Assembly: GCA_030669775.1 (NCBI GenBank)
Contig: DAOVCZ010000013.1
Coordinates: forward strand, 1 to 19,277
Reading direction: 5' to 3'
DNA: 19,277 bases
From: Chloroflexota bacterium
Lineage (GTDB): Bacteria; Chloroflexota; Anaerolineae; Anaerolineales; UBA4823
Shown in pieces: positions 7,551 through 14,800 of the stretch (positions within the stretch are counted from its first letter, which is position 1; every line of letters begins with the position of its first letter). The notes under the pieces are model-generated. The model was not told the origin of the DNA. It saw only the letters and a program-made list of their open reading frames with translations, and searched no databases. Position numbers and translations under genes: made by a program.

Positions 7551-9011
7551 ATGATCGATTTAACAATTAAGCAGGAGGCGCGCGAACGGGGTATCAAACG
7601 TGCACATGAGCAAAATATCGTTATTCCGACATTCGAACAAATGAAAAATCCTGATTTGATCCCTGATTCGATCAAAAGATCTTTATCCAATATTGGCCTT
7701 TGGGATCTAACGCCGGAGAACCTTTTCAGAATTACATGGAAGAACGAACCTATCCCGCATGGTGGGGGTTTTAACGGTGTAAATTTCATTGAATTTCCAT
7801 CCAGTCTGACAGGAACGGAGGCCAGAATCATCGCTCTGGTTGGCAAATGGCTCCCAACTGGGTCTCATAAGGTTGGCGCTGCGTTTGGCTGCTTGGTTCC
7901 ACGCCTGGTCACAGGGCAGTTCGATCCCACAACCCAAAAAGCTGTCTGGCCATCAACTGGAAATTATTGTCGGGGTGGTGCATATGACTCGGCTTTGCTT
8001 TCATGCCAGTCGATCGCTATCCTGCCGGAAGAGATGAGCCAGGAACGGTTTGATTGGTTGGCAAAGATCGCCGGGGAGGTCATCGCGACACCAGGCAGCG
8101 AATCGAATGTCAAGGAAATTTTTGATAAATGTTGGGAATTACGTGCGACAGGTGAAGATCTGATGATCTTCAACCAGTTTGATGAATTTGGTAACTATCT
8201 CTGGCATTATGACATTACTGGCCATGCGATGGAGGAAGTCCTTAACCAGGTAATGAGACCAGAGGATGTCTACCGGGGGATAGTATCGGCAACAGGTTCA
8301 GGGGGTACAATTGCCAGCGGGGATTACATGAAGCAGGTATTCCCGACAAGTAAAATTGTCGCCAGTGAGGCCTTGCAGTGTCCAACTTTAATGGAGAATG
8401 GTTTTGGTTCGCACCGCATCGAGGGCATCGGTGACAAGCATGTGCCCTGGGTGCACAACGTTAAAAATACTGATTTGATTGTTGCAATTGATGATAATGC
8501 AGTGGTAAATTTGGCACGATTGTTTAATGAACCCGCAGGTCGCGATCACCTGAATTCGCAAGGAGTCCCAGAGAACCTGATCAACCAGCTTGATCTGCTT
8601 GGATTTTCGGGGATATCCAATTTGCTCTCGGCGATCAAATTTGCCAAATATTTTGAGATGGGTAAAAATGATATCGTGCTTACCGTATTGACTGACTCCA
8701 TGGAGCTTTATGGCAGTCGCTTGCCTGAGATGCAGGCTGAATTTGGTGATTACCAAGAATTAAATGCGGCCGCAGATTATGCCAGATACCTGCAAGGTGT
8801 CACCACAGATAATATGCTCGAGCTAAGTTATCTCGAACGCCGCAGGATCCACAATTTAAAATATTTTACCTGGGTCGAACAACAAGGTAAAACCTATGAG
8901 GAAATTCTGGCCCAGTGGTATGAAAAGGACTACTGGACCAGTGTTCAAGATCAAGTTGACGAGATTGATGCATTGATCGTTGAATTCAATGCAAGGGCTG
9001 GCTTGATTTAA
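7551..9011 (+). CDS. Fold-type II PLP-dependent enzyme of unknown reaction (cysteine synthase/threonine synthase superfamily)
   Basis: Soluble 486-residue enzyme of the tryptophan-synthase-beta fold. The Schiff-base lysine is predicted at K107 in PTGSHKVGAA, the substrate loop at STGNYCRGG (135-143), and the PLP phosphate loop at SATGSGGT (246-253). These three motifs in order define the fold. An N-terminal extension of about 90 residues and a C-terminal stretch of about 95 residues beyond VLTDSMELYG make it longer than cysteine synthase (about 310) or diaminopropionate ammonia-lyase (about 400). I recall relatives being labelled only as PLP-dependent beta-subunit proteins; the substrate is not known to me. 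I start at ATG 7551, which has GAGGA at 7541-7545; an ATG at 7539 would add four residues but has no ribosome site. It is followed by a conserved unknown gene and a dihydropyrimidinase. Confidence 0.82.
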   Translation: MIDLTIKQEARERGIKRAHEQNIVIPTFEQMKNPDLIPDSIKRSLSNIGLWDLTPENLFRITWKNEPIPHGGGFNGVNFIEFPSSLTGTEARIIALVGKWLPTGSHKVGAAFGCLVPRLVTGQFDPTTQKAVWPSTGNYCRGGAYDSALLSCQSIAILPEEMSQERFDWLAKIAGEVIATPGSESNVKEIFDKCWELRATGEDLMIFNQFDEFGNYLWHYDITGHAMEEVLNQVMRPEDVYRGIVSATGSGGTIASGDYMKQVFPTSKIVASEALQCPTLMENGFGSHRIEGIGDKHVPWVHNVKNTDLIVAIDDNAVVNLARLFNEPAGRDHLNSQGVPENLINQLDLLGFSGISNLLSAIKFAKYFEMGKNDIVLTVLTDSMELYGSRLPEMQAEFGDYQELNAAADYARYLQGVTTDNMLELSYLERRRIHNLKYFTWVEQQGKTYEEILAQWYEKDYWTSVQDQVDEIDALIVEFNARAGLI

Positions 9012-9085
9012 TCAAGGTATGAGAAAACCGGTTTATAAATCTGTGATTTGACCGGTATCTGGCAGATTCCCCATCAGGTAATCGC

Positions 9086-9649
9086 ATGGGAACATCGCTA
9101 ATCCCTGCCTCACTTGTCCTGGTTGCTGTGATGACTGAGCCACGCGACCTTGAAATCGCGCGCTTGTTTGGTTGGTATCGAATACCGCTCAGGACTGCGC
9201 CCAAAGTAATTGCAGTTGACTACCTGGCTTTCTACCAGACCAGGGCATTCAAGGAACAAAAATGGCGCATTCAATACATCGCTCAGGTAAGAGGACACGA
9301 ACTAACAACACGCAGTGAATTGCTGCGCGATGAATCAGACCATCCACGCGCCCAAGAGGAGTATTACAAAGTCCAGATTGGCCAGCTTGAAGAATTACCG
9401 AATACAATTCTGGCACATAAATGGCGCCGGATAACATTCCTGTATACAACCGGTGAATACCTCTTGAAGGCAGAAACTGTCAATGATTTAGTCGTTCATT
9501 CGGAAGAACGGCAAATCCTTTGGAAAGCATTGCGTGAAAGATTGGTACAAAATCAAACCTATAACACTGCCGAAGTAGAAGATGGGGTTCTTGATGATGA
9601 AATCTTGTCTCATCTGCTGGGTATCAAAGAACTTAGGCAGCAATCCTGA
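9086..9649 (+). CDS. Conserved protein of unknown function, 187 aa
   Basis: I do not know a function. The protein is soluble, with no membrane segment or signal peptide. Its N-terminal block (residues 8-50: LVLVAV, PRDLEIARLFGWYRIP, KVIAVDYLAFYQTRAF) and the following YIAQVRGHE and YYKVQIGQL blocks look strongly conserved in character, and I associate them with uncharacterised Chloroflexota proteins. WRRITFLYTT (113-122) and AETVNDLVV (129-137) are further compact motifs. The alternation of beta-like strands with charged residues would fit a small nuclease-like or nucleotide-handling fold, but I see no complete PD-(D/E)XK signature. The start at ATG 9086 is preceded by CAGGT at 9075-9079. An alternative start at residue 16 would remove the first strand. 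It sits 74 bases after the PLP enzyme and 36 before the dihydropyrimidinase. Confidence 0.75.
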   Translation: MGTSLIPASLVLVAVMTEPRDLEIARLFGWYRIPLRTAPKVIAVDYLAFYQTRAFKEQKWRIQYIAQVRGHELTTRSELLRDESDHPRAQEEYYKVQIGQLEELPNTILAHKWRRITFLYTTGEYLLKAETVNDLVVHSEERQILWKALRERLVQNQTYNTAEVEDGVLDDEILSHLLGIKELRQQS

Positions 9650-9685
9650 AGTGAAATTGCCTCTACAGTTTGCTCGGAGTTGATC

Positions 9686-11104
9686 ATGCCCATAATAATA
9701 AAATCCGGCACGCTTATTACTGCCTCAGAAACCTTCGATGCAGACATTCTCATTGATGGTGAAAAAATCGTTTCTGTGGGGAAAAATATCGATATATCTA
9801 ACGCACAACTTATCGATGCCGCTGGGAAGTTGGTTATGCCAGGCGGGATAGATCCCCATACCCATTTAGACTTACCCATGTTTGCCACGGTTTCATCAGA
9901 TGATCACTACACAGGGCACAAAGCTGCTGCCTTTGGGGGTACTACTACGGTGATGGATTTCGTTCCTCAGGATTACGATACGCTGCGTGAAGCAGTAGAG
10001 GTTTGGCATGCAAAGGCAGACGATAAAGCAGCCATTGATTTCAGCTTTCATATGAACATTACCCGCCTGGATGAACAGGTCGAGAGAGAAATACCTCAAT
10101 TGCTCGATTTAGGAATTACAACCTTGAAAGTGTTTATGGCTTATAACAGTCGTCTCCGGCTGCAGGATGGTGAAATATATCGTGTGCTGCGCATTGCCAG
10201 GGAGTATGGAATGTTAACCATGTTGCACGCTGAAAATGGCGATGTGATCGATATTCTTGTCGCCGAAGCGCTCGCGGATGGGCAAACCTCACCTGAATGG
10301 CATGCCCGCACCAGACCGGGTTGGGGTGGGGTGGAGGCGGTCTTACGCGGTGCAGCCCTCGCAAAACAAGCAGATTCGCCTCTCTATGTCGTCCATGTCA
10401 ACCAGGTTGGAGAAGCAGAACAGCTGGGCTATGCCCGCCAACGTGGGGTGAATATCATGGGTGAGACCTGCCCACCTTATTTGTTCTTCACTGATCAGCA
10501 ATTAGAACGCCCGGATGGTGCCAAGTGGATCTGCTCACCCCCGATGCGTACAGTCGAGGATAATCAGGGTTTATGGCAAGCACTGGCGGATGGTACTTTA
10601 CAGACCATCGGCACAGACCACTGCCCATTCTTTTTTGATGGAACCCAAGCAATTGAATATGAAGGGAAGCCGGTTGCCATTCCCGGGAAAGAGCTCGGTA
10701 AAGATGACTTTTCCAAAATTCCTAATGGCGTTCCAGGTGTCGGTGACAGATTGCCAATCATGTGGACGTACGGGGTCGGCGCTGGTCGGATCACGCCTAA
10801 CCAGTTTGTGGCATTGACCAGCACGAATGTGGCTAAGATTTTTGGTTTGTATCCCCAAAAGGGCGCTTTGGTACCAGGAGCGGATGCAGATATTGTGATT
10901 TGGGATCCCAACCGGCGTTTAACCTATGGTGTTGCTCACGCACAGCACCGCACTGACTATAACCTTTATGAGAATTGGGAATTGGTCGGTTACCCGGAAA
11001 AGGTCTTTCTACGTGGCGACCTGATCGTCGTCGGAGAACGTTGGCTCGGAAAACCAGGTGGGGGACGTTATTTATCTCGGGAACCAAATGCGATTATGAT
11101 ATAG
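9686..11104 (+). CDS. hydA: Dihydropyrimidinase / D-hydantoinase
   Basis: Binuclear metal cyclic-amidohydrolase that opens dihydrouracil, dihydrothymine or 5-substituted hydantoins to N-carbamoyl amino acids. All metal ligands are present: H58 and H60 (DPHTH), carbamylated lysine K148 (TLKVFMAY), H181 (LHAENG), H237 (VVHV), D311 (GTDHCPF). The substrate-contact Tyr of MAYNS (Y153) and the NGVPG loop (347-351), diagnostic for dihydropyrimidinase rather than dihydroorotase, are also seen. Length 472 is normal. I choose ATG 9686, six bases after CGGAG (9675-9679); an in-frame TTG at 9680 overlaps that ribosome site. Neither dihydropyrimidine dehydrogenase nor beta-ureidopropionase is in the window, so the pathway is not complete here. 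With the nucleoside-type importer upstream, a role in nucleobase breakdown is plausible; true substrate is open. Confidence 0.92.
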   Translation: MPIIIKSGTLITASETFDADILIDGEKIVSVGKNIDISNAQLIDAAGKLVMPGGIDPHTHLDLPMFATVSSDDHYTGHKAAAFGGTTTVMDFVPQDYDTLREAVEVWHAKADDKAAIDFSFHMNITRLDEQVEREIPQLLDLGITTLKVFMAYNSRLRLQDGEIYRVLRIAREYGMLTMLHAENGDVIDILVAEALADGQTSPEWHARTRPGWGGVEAVLRGAALAKQADSPLYVVHVNQVGEAEQLGYARQRGVNIMGETCPPYLFFTDQQLERPDGAKWICSPPMRTVEDNQGLWQALADGTLQTIGTDHCPFFFDGTQAIEYEGKPVAIPGKELGKDDFSKIPNGVPGVGDRLPIMWTYGVGAGRITPNQFVALTSTNVAKIFGLYPQKGALVPGADADIVIWDPNRRLTYGVAHAQHRTDYNLYENWELVGYPEKVFLRGDLIVVGERWLGKPGGGRYLSREPNAIMI

Positions 11105-11148
11105 TTGTCGTTTACACACCCTGAACCAATTTGGAATAAATCGATAGT

Positions 11149-12720
11149 ATGTTTGTCATAATATCAATCTTGTTGCTGGTTATAACCTCCCTGGTTATGT
11201 TAATCCTTCGCCTTTCCCGGCCGAGTTTTGGATATCACTGGTTGATTGCTGCCGGAGGAGCTCTCGTCACCTGGATCGTGGTGCTCCTGTTAGGGATAAC
11301 ACTCCCGGTAAGCGTGCAATTAATTAGCTGGGGACCTAGAACAGCATATCCAAATTCATTCATTATGATTGCAGACCAGATTTCCTGGCCATTTGCTGTA
11401 GGATTGGGGACCCTCATTCTCGCTACATTGCTCACAGATGTAGTTCACGGCTACGAGATGGATTGGTCGAATTGGGCAAGCAGCTTGGTTGTGACTGCCC
11501 TTGGTTTGATCGGTGTATTCTCTGGAAACCTGTTGACTTTCATCATAGCCTGGACTGCATTTGACATTATTGGATTAGTAATTCTCTTAACCCAGCTGCA
11601 ATCGGGAAAATCTCGTCGCCGGGCAGTGTGGGTCTTCTTTTCACGCCTGCTTGGGAGTATATGTTTATTGATTGCAGGAGTAATATCTGTAAACGATAAT
11701 GGAAGCTTTCTTCTTGAGCGAGTATCTCCGGCTGCAATCACCTTTGTTGTACTCGCCGCGGGATTACGCCTGGGCTCGGTCCCAGTAGATTCGCCATTAA
11801 TTGAAAATCCAACAAGTCGGCGCAGTTTCGGGACCGTATTGAGCTTAGTTTCAGCGACGATTGTATTAGTCTTCCTGGTGCGAGTTGCTTTGGCGTTGGA
11901 AAATGTTGAATTACCAACTAATTTATGGGTGATCATATTCAGCTTAACAGGATTGGTGTCTCTGCTATCTGGCGGAGTTTGGATATTGGCACATGATGAG
12001 CTTGAAGGCCGGCATGCTTTTATTTTGGGAATGAGCGCAATAGTAATCGCAGCCACTTTGCGAGCCCAAGCGGAAGCAAGTTTGTCCTGGGCATTGGCAA
12101 TAGTGTTCTCTGGGGGATTGATCTTTCTTTCATCTGTCAGAACCAAGTTTTCTATGTGGATTACACTCCTGGGTTTGGTTGGAATCTCAACCTTACCTTT
12201 CACACCTGCCTGGAACATATTGATGCTATTTGCGTCACCTTTAAACCTATCCCTAGTTCTTTACTTGATCGCTATGGTTTTCATGATCTGGGGATATGCT
12301 CATCACGCATCACAATTGAAACTAGAGCCTTCAGGTCTCGAACGTTGGATCAAGGTAGTTTATCCAATGGGGCTTTTGTTATTCCCGATGGTCCAGATCA
12401 GTTTTGTTTGGTTTTATTTACCGGAAATCGGTGAAGTCCCCCTCATGGGTTGGATTTTGGGTCCTTTGATATGTGTTCTCGTTCTTGTTGGTTTCTTCTG
12501 GCAACGTCGAGGAGGAAAGGTGCCACAACTGATGGCCAATAGCGTCAATGTTATCTTCACTTTGGGTTGGTTTTATGCCATCGTGAGAACCATTTATGAT
12601 TACCTTTCTCGCTTTATCCACTTCATTTCGAAGGTTTTGGAGGGTGAGGGAGGCCTGCTTTGGGTATTGCTGTGGATCGTGTTATTTCTTGCGTTATCGG
12701 TAATTAGCATCGGAACCTAG
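11149..12720 (+). CDS. Divergent antiporter-like (NuoL/M/N, HyfD-like) membrane subunit
   Basis: Integral-membrane protein of 523 residues with about fourteen hydrophobic segments, resembling the proton-pumping subunits of complex I and hydrogenase 4. The match is to topology and scattered landmarks: a TM5-like NLLTFIIAWTAFDIIGLVILL with D139 where NuoM has its key Glu, GLRLGSVP (205-212) where the channel Lys normally lies but R207 is present, and GISTLPFTP (345-353) at the AGLPP position. The usual H-x-W-L-P...APTPVSA loop is replaced by an unrelated ENPTSRRSFG. Thus it is a remote, probably modified member. It begins a set of three membrane genes with gaps of 3 bases and a 4-base overlap, in HyfD-E-F order. 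The start at ATG 11149 has a weak GGA upstream; 44 bases separate it from hydA. Confidence 0.65.
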   Translation: MFVIISILLLVITSLVMLILRLSRPSFGYHWLIAAGGALVTWIVVLLLGITLPVSVQLISWGPRTAYPNSFIMIADQISWPFAVGLGTLILATLLTDVVHGYEMDWSNWASSLVVTALGLIGVFSGNLLTFIIAWTAFDIIGLVILLTQLQSGKSRRRAVWVFFSRLLGSICLLIAGVISVNDNGSFLLERVSPAAITFVVLAAGLRLGSVPVDSPLIENPTSRRSFGTVLSLVSATIVLVFLVRVALALENVELPTNLWVIIFSLTGLVSLLSGGVWILAHDELEGRHAFILGMSAIVIAATLRAQAEASLSWALAIVFSGGLIFLSSVRTKFSMWITLLGLVGISTLPFTPAWNILMLFASPLNLSLVLYLIAMVFMIWGYAHHASQLKLEPSGLERWIKVVYPMGLLLFPMVQISFVWFYLPEIGEVPLMGWILGPLICVLVLVGFFWQRRGGKVPQLMANSVNVIFTLGWFYAIVRTIYDYLSRFIHFISKVLEGEGGLLWVLLWIVLFLALSVISIGT

Positions 12721-12723
12721 TTC

Positions 12724-13320
12724 ATGATACTCAACTATCTCGTTTTACCTTCAGTGATCCTGGCATTCATTACGGCTACAGTTTTGTTAATCAGCTGGGA
12801 TTGGCGGATCAGCATTTTCAGCCTTGGACTTCAATATTTATGTGTATTTGTGCTGATTTCTTTGAGCTGGCCGATGGAAACAGCTGCAGTAAAAGTGGTC
12901 GCAGGTTGGATGTCAGGTGCGGTCTTAGGTCTTGCCTCATTAAATTTACCCCAAGAAAATATCAAAGGAAAACCAGTGCTGATCTCGGATGTCGCTTTTC
13001 GATTGCTGGCGGCGATCCTGGCTGGGTTGTTTGCTTTTACTGGTGGTGCGAGATTAGTGATCTGGCTGCCAGAGATCGATGTTCAGGCTGCATATGGTGC
13101 CACGATCCTGATCTCCTTAGGATTGCTTCACCTGGGATTGACTACCCATCCTTTTAGAGTGGTTTTAGGATTGTTAACTGTACTCAGTGGATTTGAAATA
13201 CTATATGCTGCAGTGGAAAGTTCAATTCTGATCACCGGATTACTGGCGATTGTGACACTTGGTTTGGCTATTGTGGGGGCATATATGCTTACTGCTCCAA
13301 CTTTGGAGGAAGCAAGTTGA
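12724..13320 (+). CDS. HyfE/NuoK-like small membrane subunit
   Basis: Membrane protein of 198 residues with about six hydrophobic segments. The C-terminal half (about 125-188) has NuoK character: a helix, a polar turn HPFRVVLG, then LSGFEILYAAVESS with E158 at the place of a conserved NuoK glutamate, followed by a last helix. The N-terminal half (helices near 8-24, 30-48, 55-72) resembles the extra part of HyfE, which at about 216 residues is twice the size of NuoK. It would lie between two antiporter-like subunits in a membrane arm. ATG 12724 is three bases after the previous stop; its TGA overlaps the TTG start of the next gene. HyfE-like identity is by eye and by gene order; a NuoJ-K fusion is the alternative reading. 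Confidence 0.6.
   Translation: MILNYLVLPSVILAFITATVLLISWDWRISIFSLGLQYLCVFVLISLSWPMETAAVKVVAGWMSGAVLGLASLNLPQENIKGKPVLISDVAFRLLAAILAGLFAFTGGARLVIWLPEIDVQAAYGATILISLGLLHLGLTTHPFRVVLGLLTVLSGFEILYAAVESSILITGLLAIVTLGLAIVGAYMLTAPTLEEAS
13305..13310 (+). promoter_or_regulatory. Strong Shine-Dalgarno that fixes a TTG start
   Basis: GGAGGA six bases before TTG 13317. No ATG occurs in the downstream frame until deep inside the membrane domain, so this site decides the start of the following gene. The TTG shares bases with the upstream TGA (TTGA), which points to translational coupling. Confidence 0.75.
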
Positions 13321-14729
13321 ATTCCGCATATATATGGATAATTTTCCCAAGCCTGGTAGCGGTGATTCTACTCCTGCTCCAAAAACGTGAAACCCTGGTA
13401 GCGATACTTGCCACAGGGACCACAGCAGTCCTGGCGGGTTTGGCTGCCTGGTTGCCGGTGCAGGAACAAATTATTTTCTGGAGATGGGTATTTCCCTTTT
13501 CGGATACATTTATTATTTTTGGACGACAGATTGTCCTATCTGCAGCTGATCGTCCATCTTTGATCGTCATTTACCTGACAGCTGCGCTTTGGTTTGGTGC
13601 AGCTCCACTTGCCCGTCCTAATCGGCTATTTGTGCCGTTAGGATTGGGCATGGTGACATTATTAACTGCAGCTATCGCAGTTGAGCCATTTCTTTTCGCG
13701 GGCGTGTTGATTGAGATCGCTGTTCTAGTGAGCATCCCCTTCTTATCTCCACCAGGTAGTCGTGCGGGTCGCGGTGTATTACGCTACCTTTCATTTCAAA
13801 CGATAGGGATGCCGTTCATTTTAATTTCTGGTTTCATGTTCACGGGTTTTGAAGTTGGTCCAGGAAATCAGGAATTTGTAGCCATAGCCACCGCTTTGTT
13901 GGCAATTGGGTTTGCTCTCTTACTGGCTGTTTTTCCATTCCATACCTGGATTCCGATGTTGGCGGAGGATTCCCATCCATACCCAACAGCCTTTGTTTTC
14001 CTATTGCTCCCGGTAGCGGTCTCAATCTTTGGGCTTGGATTTTTGGATAGTTATGTTTGGTTTAAGAGTAATCCAAGCACAGCTCTGCTTTTACAACTTG
14101 CCGGAGTAGTGATGGTGGTGACTGCTGGTATTTGGGCTGCAGTCGAAAGACATATTACTCGATTGATGGGATTTGCCATCATATTGGATATCGGGTTTTC
14201 CCTAATTGCAATTGGCTTGGCTATTGGTGGCAATTCTGAGATTTATCGGGTTCTATTTTATGCTCTCTTGCTGCCACGAGGTCTAAGTCTTGGTGTTTGG
14301 GCATTGGCGTTATCTGGTCTGATTGGGAGAATCGAAGTTCTCGATTTGGAAAATATTCGCGGTCTAGGAAGAAGATATCCGGTTATATCGATCAGCATGA
14401 TCCTGTCGATATTCTGTATAGCAGGGCTGCCGCTGTTGGCAGGTTTTCCTCTGAAGCTAGGCGTGATTGAAGGATTATCTGCGACGGTACCCCAGATTTC
14501 CTTATGGGTAATCATGGGTAGCCTAGGTTTGATTGCGGGAGGGATTCGAATGCTGATTTCCATGGTTTCCGATGCAGACGAGACCAGAGATGAATCACCT
14601 GAGTCAAGAACTTTAAGAGCCTTTCTCGTGATTGGTTTAGCAATTCTATTTACCCTAGGAATTCTGCCAAACTTCTTTATCCAATTAATCATCAATTTGC
14701 TGGCAGCATTTGGATCCGTGGTCCCATAA
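13317..14729 (+). CDS. Divergent antiporter-like (NuoM/NuoN, HyfF-like) membrane subunit
   Basis: Integral-membrane protein of 470 residues, about thirteen helices, Proton_antipo_M type. It keeps the family hallmark FPFHTWIPMLAEDSHPYPTA (206-225), E133 in the TM5-like helix, and AGLPLLAGFPLK (369-380). Three lysines that carry protons in NuoM appear changed when aligned by eye: the TM7 Lys before FPFHTW is Leu (FALLLAVFPF), the TM8 position in LLLPVAVSIFG has no Lys, and the TM12 HAxxK region reads FYALLLPRG with R321 instead. This suggests altered or absent pumping. Translation starts at TTG 13317, overlapping the previous TGA and driven by GGAGGA at 13305-13310. Last gene of the three-gene membrane module; no hydrogenase or NADH dehydrogenase subunit follows. 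Confidence 0.72.
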   Translation: MNSAYIWIIFPSLVAVILLLLQKRETLVAILATGTTAVLAGLAAWLPVQEQIIFWRWVFPFSDTFIIFGRQIVLSAADRPSLIVIYLTAALWFGAAPLARPNRLFVPLGLGMVTLLTAAIAVEPFLFAGVLIEIAVLVSIPFLSPPGSRAGRGVLRYLSFQTIGMPFILISGFMFTGFEVGPGNQEFVAIATALLAIGFALLLAVFPFHTWIPMLAEDSHPYPTAFVFLLLPVAVSIFGLGFLDSYVWFKSNPSTALLLQLAGVVMVVTAGIWAAVERHITRLMGFAIILDIGFSLIAIGLAIGGNSEIYRVLFYALLLPRGLSLGVWALALSGLIGRIEVLDLENIRGLGRRYPVISISMILSIFCIAGLPLLAGFPLKLGVIEGLSATVPQISLWVIMGSLGLIAGGIRMLISMVSDADETRDESPESRTLRAFLVIGLAILFTLGILPNFFIQLIINLLAAFGSVVP

Positions 14730-14735
14730 GCTTAA

Positions 14736-14744
14736 TGCTATAAT
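14736..14744 (+). promoter_or_regulatory. Probable extended -10 promoter for the coiled-coil gene
   Basis: TGCTATAAT is an exact extended -10 element (TGn plus consensus TATAAT), 57 bases before ATG 14801. A -35 hexamer at normal spacing is poor, which is tolerated when the extended -10 is present. Initiation would be near 14751, leaving a leader of about 50 bases. It implies that the coiled-coil gene and perhaps selB form a unit separate from the membrane module. Confidence 0.55.
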
Positions 14745-14765
14745 TCGCAAACCCTCGAAATAGCC

Positions 14766-14780
14766 ATTCCGTATAGGAAT
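14766..14780 (+). repeat. Small inverted repeat in the leader of the coiled-coil gene
   Basis: ATTCC-GTATA-GGAAT is a perfect 5-bp stem with 5-base loop, about 10 bases ahead of the GGAGG ribosome site at 14790-14794. It could be a weak mRNA hairpin or an operator. It is short enough to be chance. Confidence 0.25.
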
Positions 14781-14800
14781 TTCTCAAATGGAGGCCAGAC

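Noticed and set aside
7551..9011. Diaminopropionate ammonia-lyase (YgeX) identity for the second PLP enzyme
   Set aside because: Length (486 versus about 398) and motif wording around the PLP lysine and glycine loop differ from the YgeX sequence as I remember it.
9012..9085. Repeated ACCGGT hexamers before the unknown gene as an operator
   Set aside because: Only two copies of a 6-base palindrome; spacing and context give no support.
11451..12218. Long open frame on the - strand (255 codons) inside the first membrane gene
   Set aside because: It is the antisense shadow of a hydrophobic gene: the product is a Lys/Thr/Pro-rich sequence with no domain, and the + strand frame has clear membrane topology and tight gene spacing.
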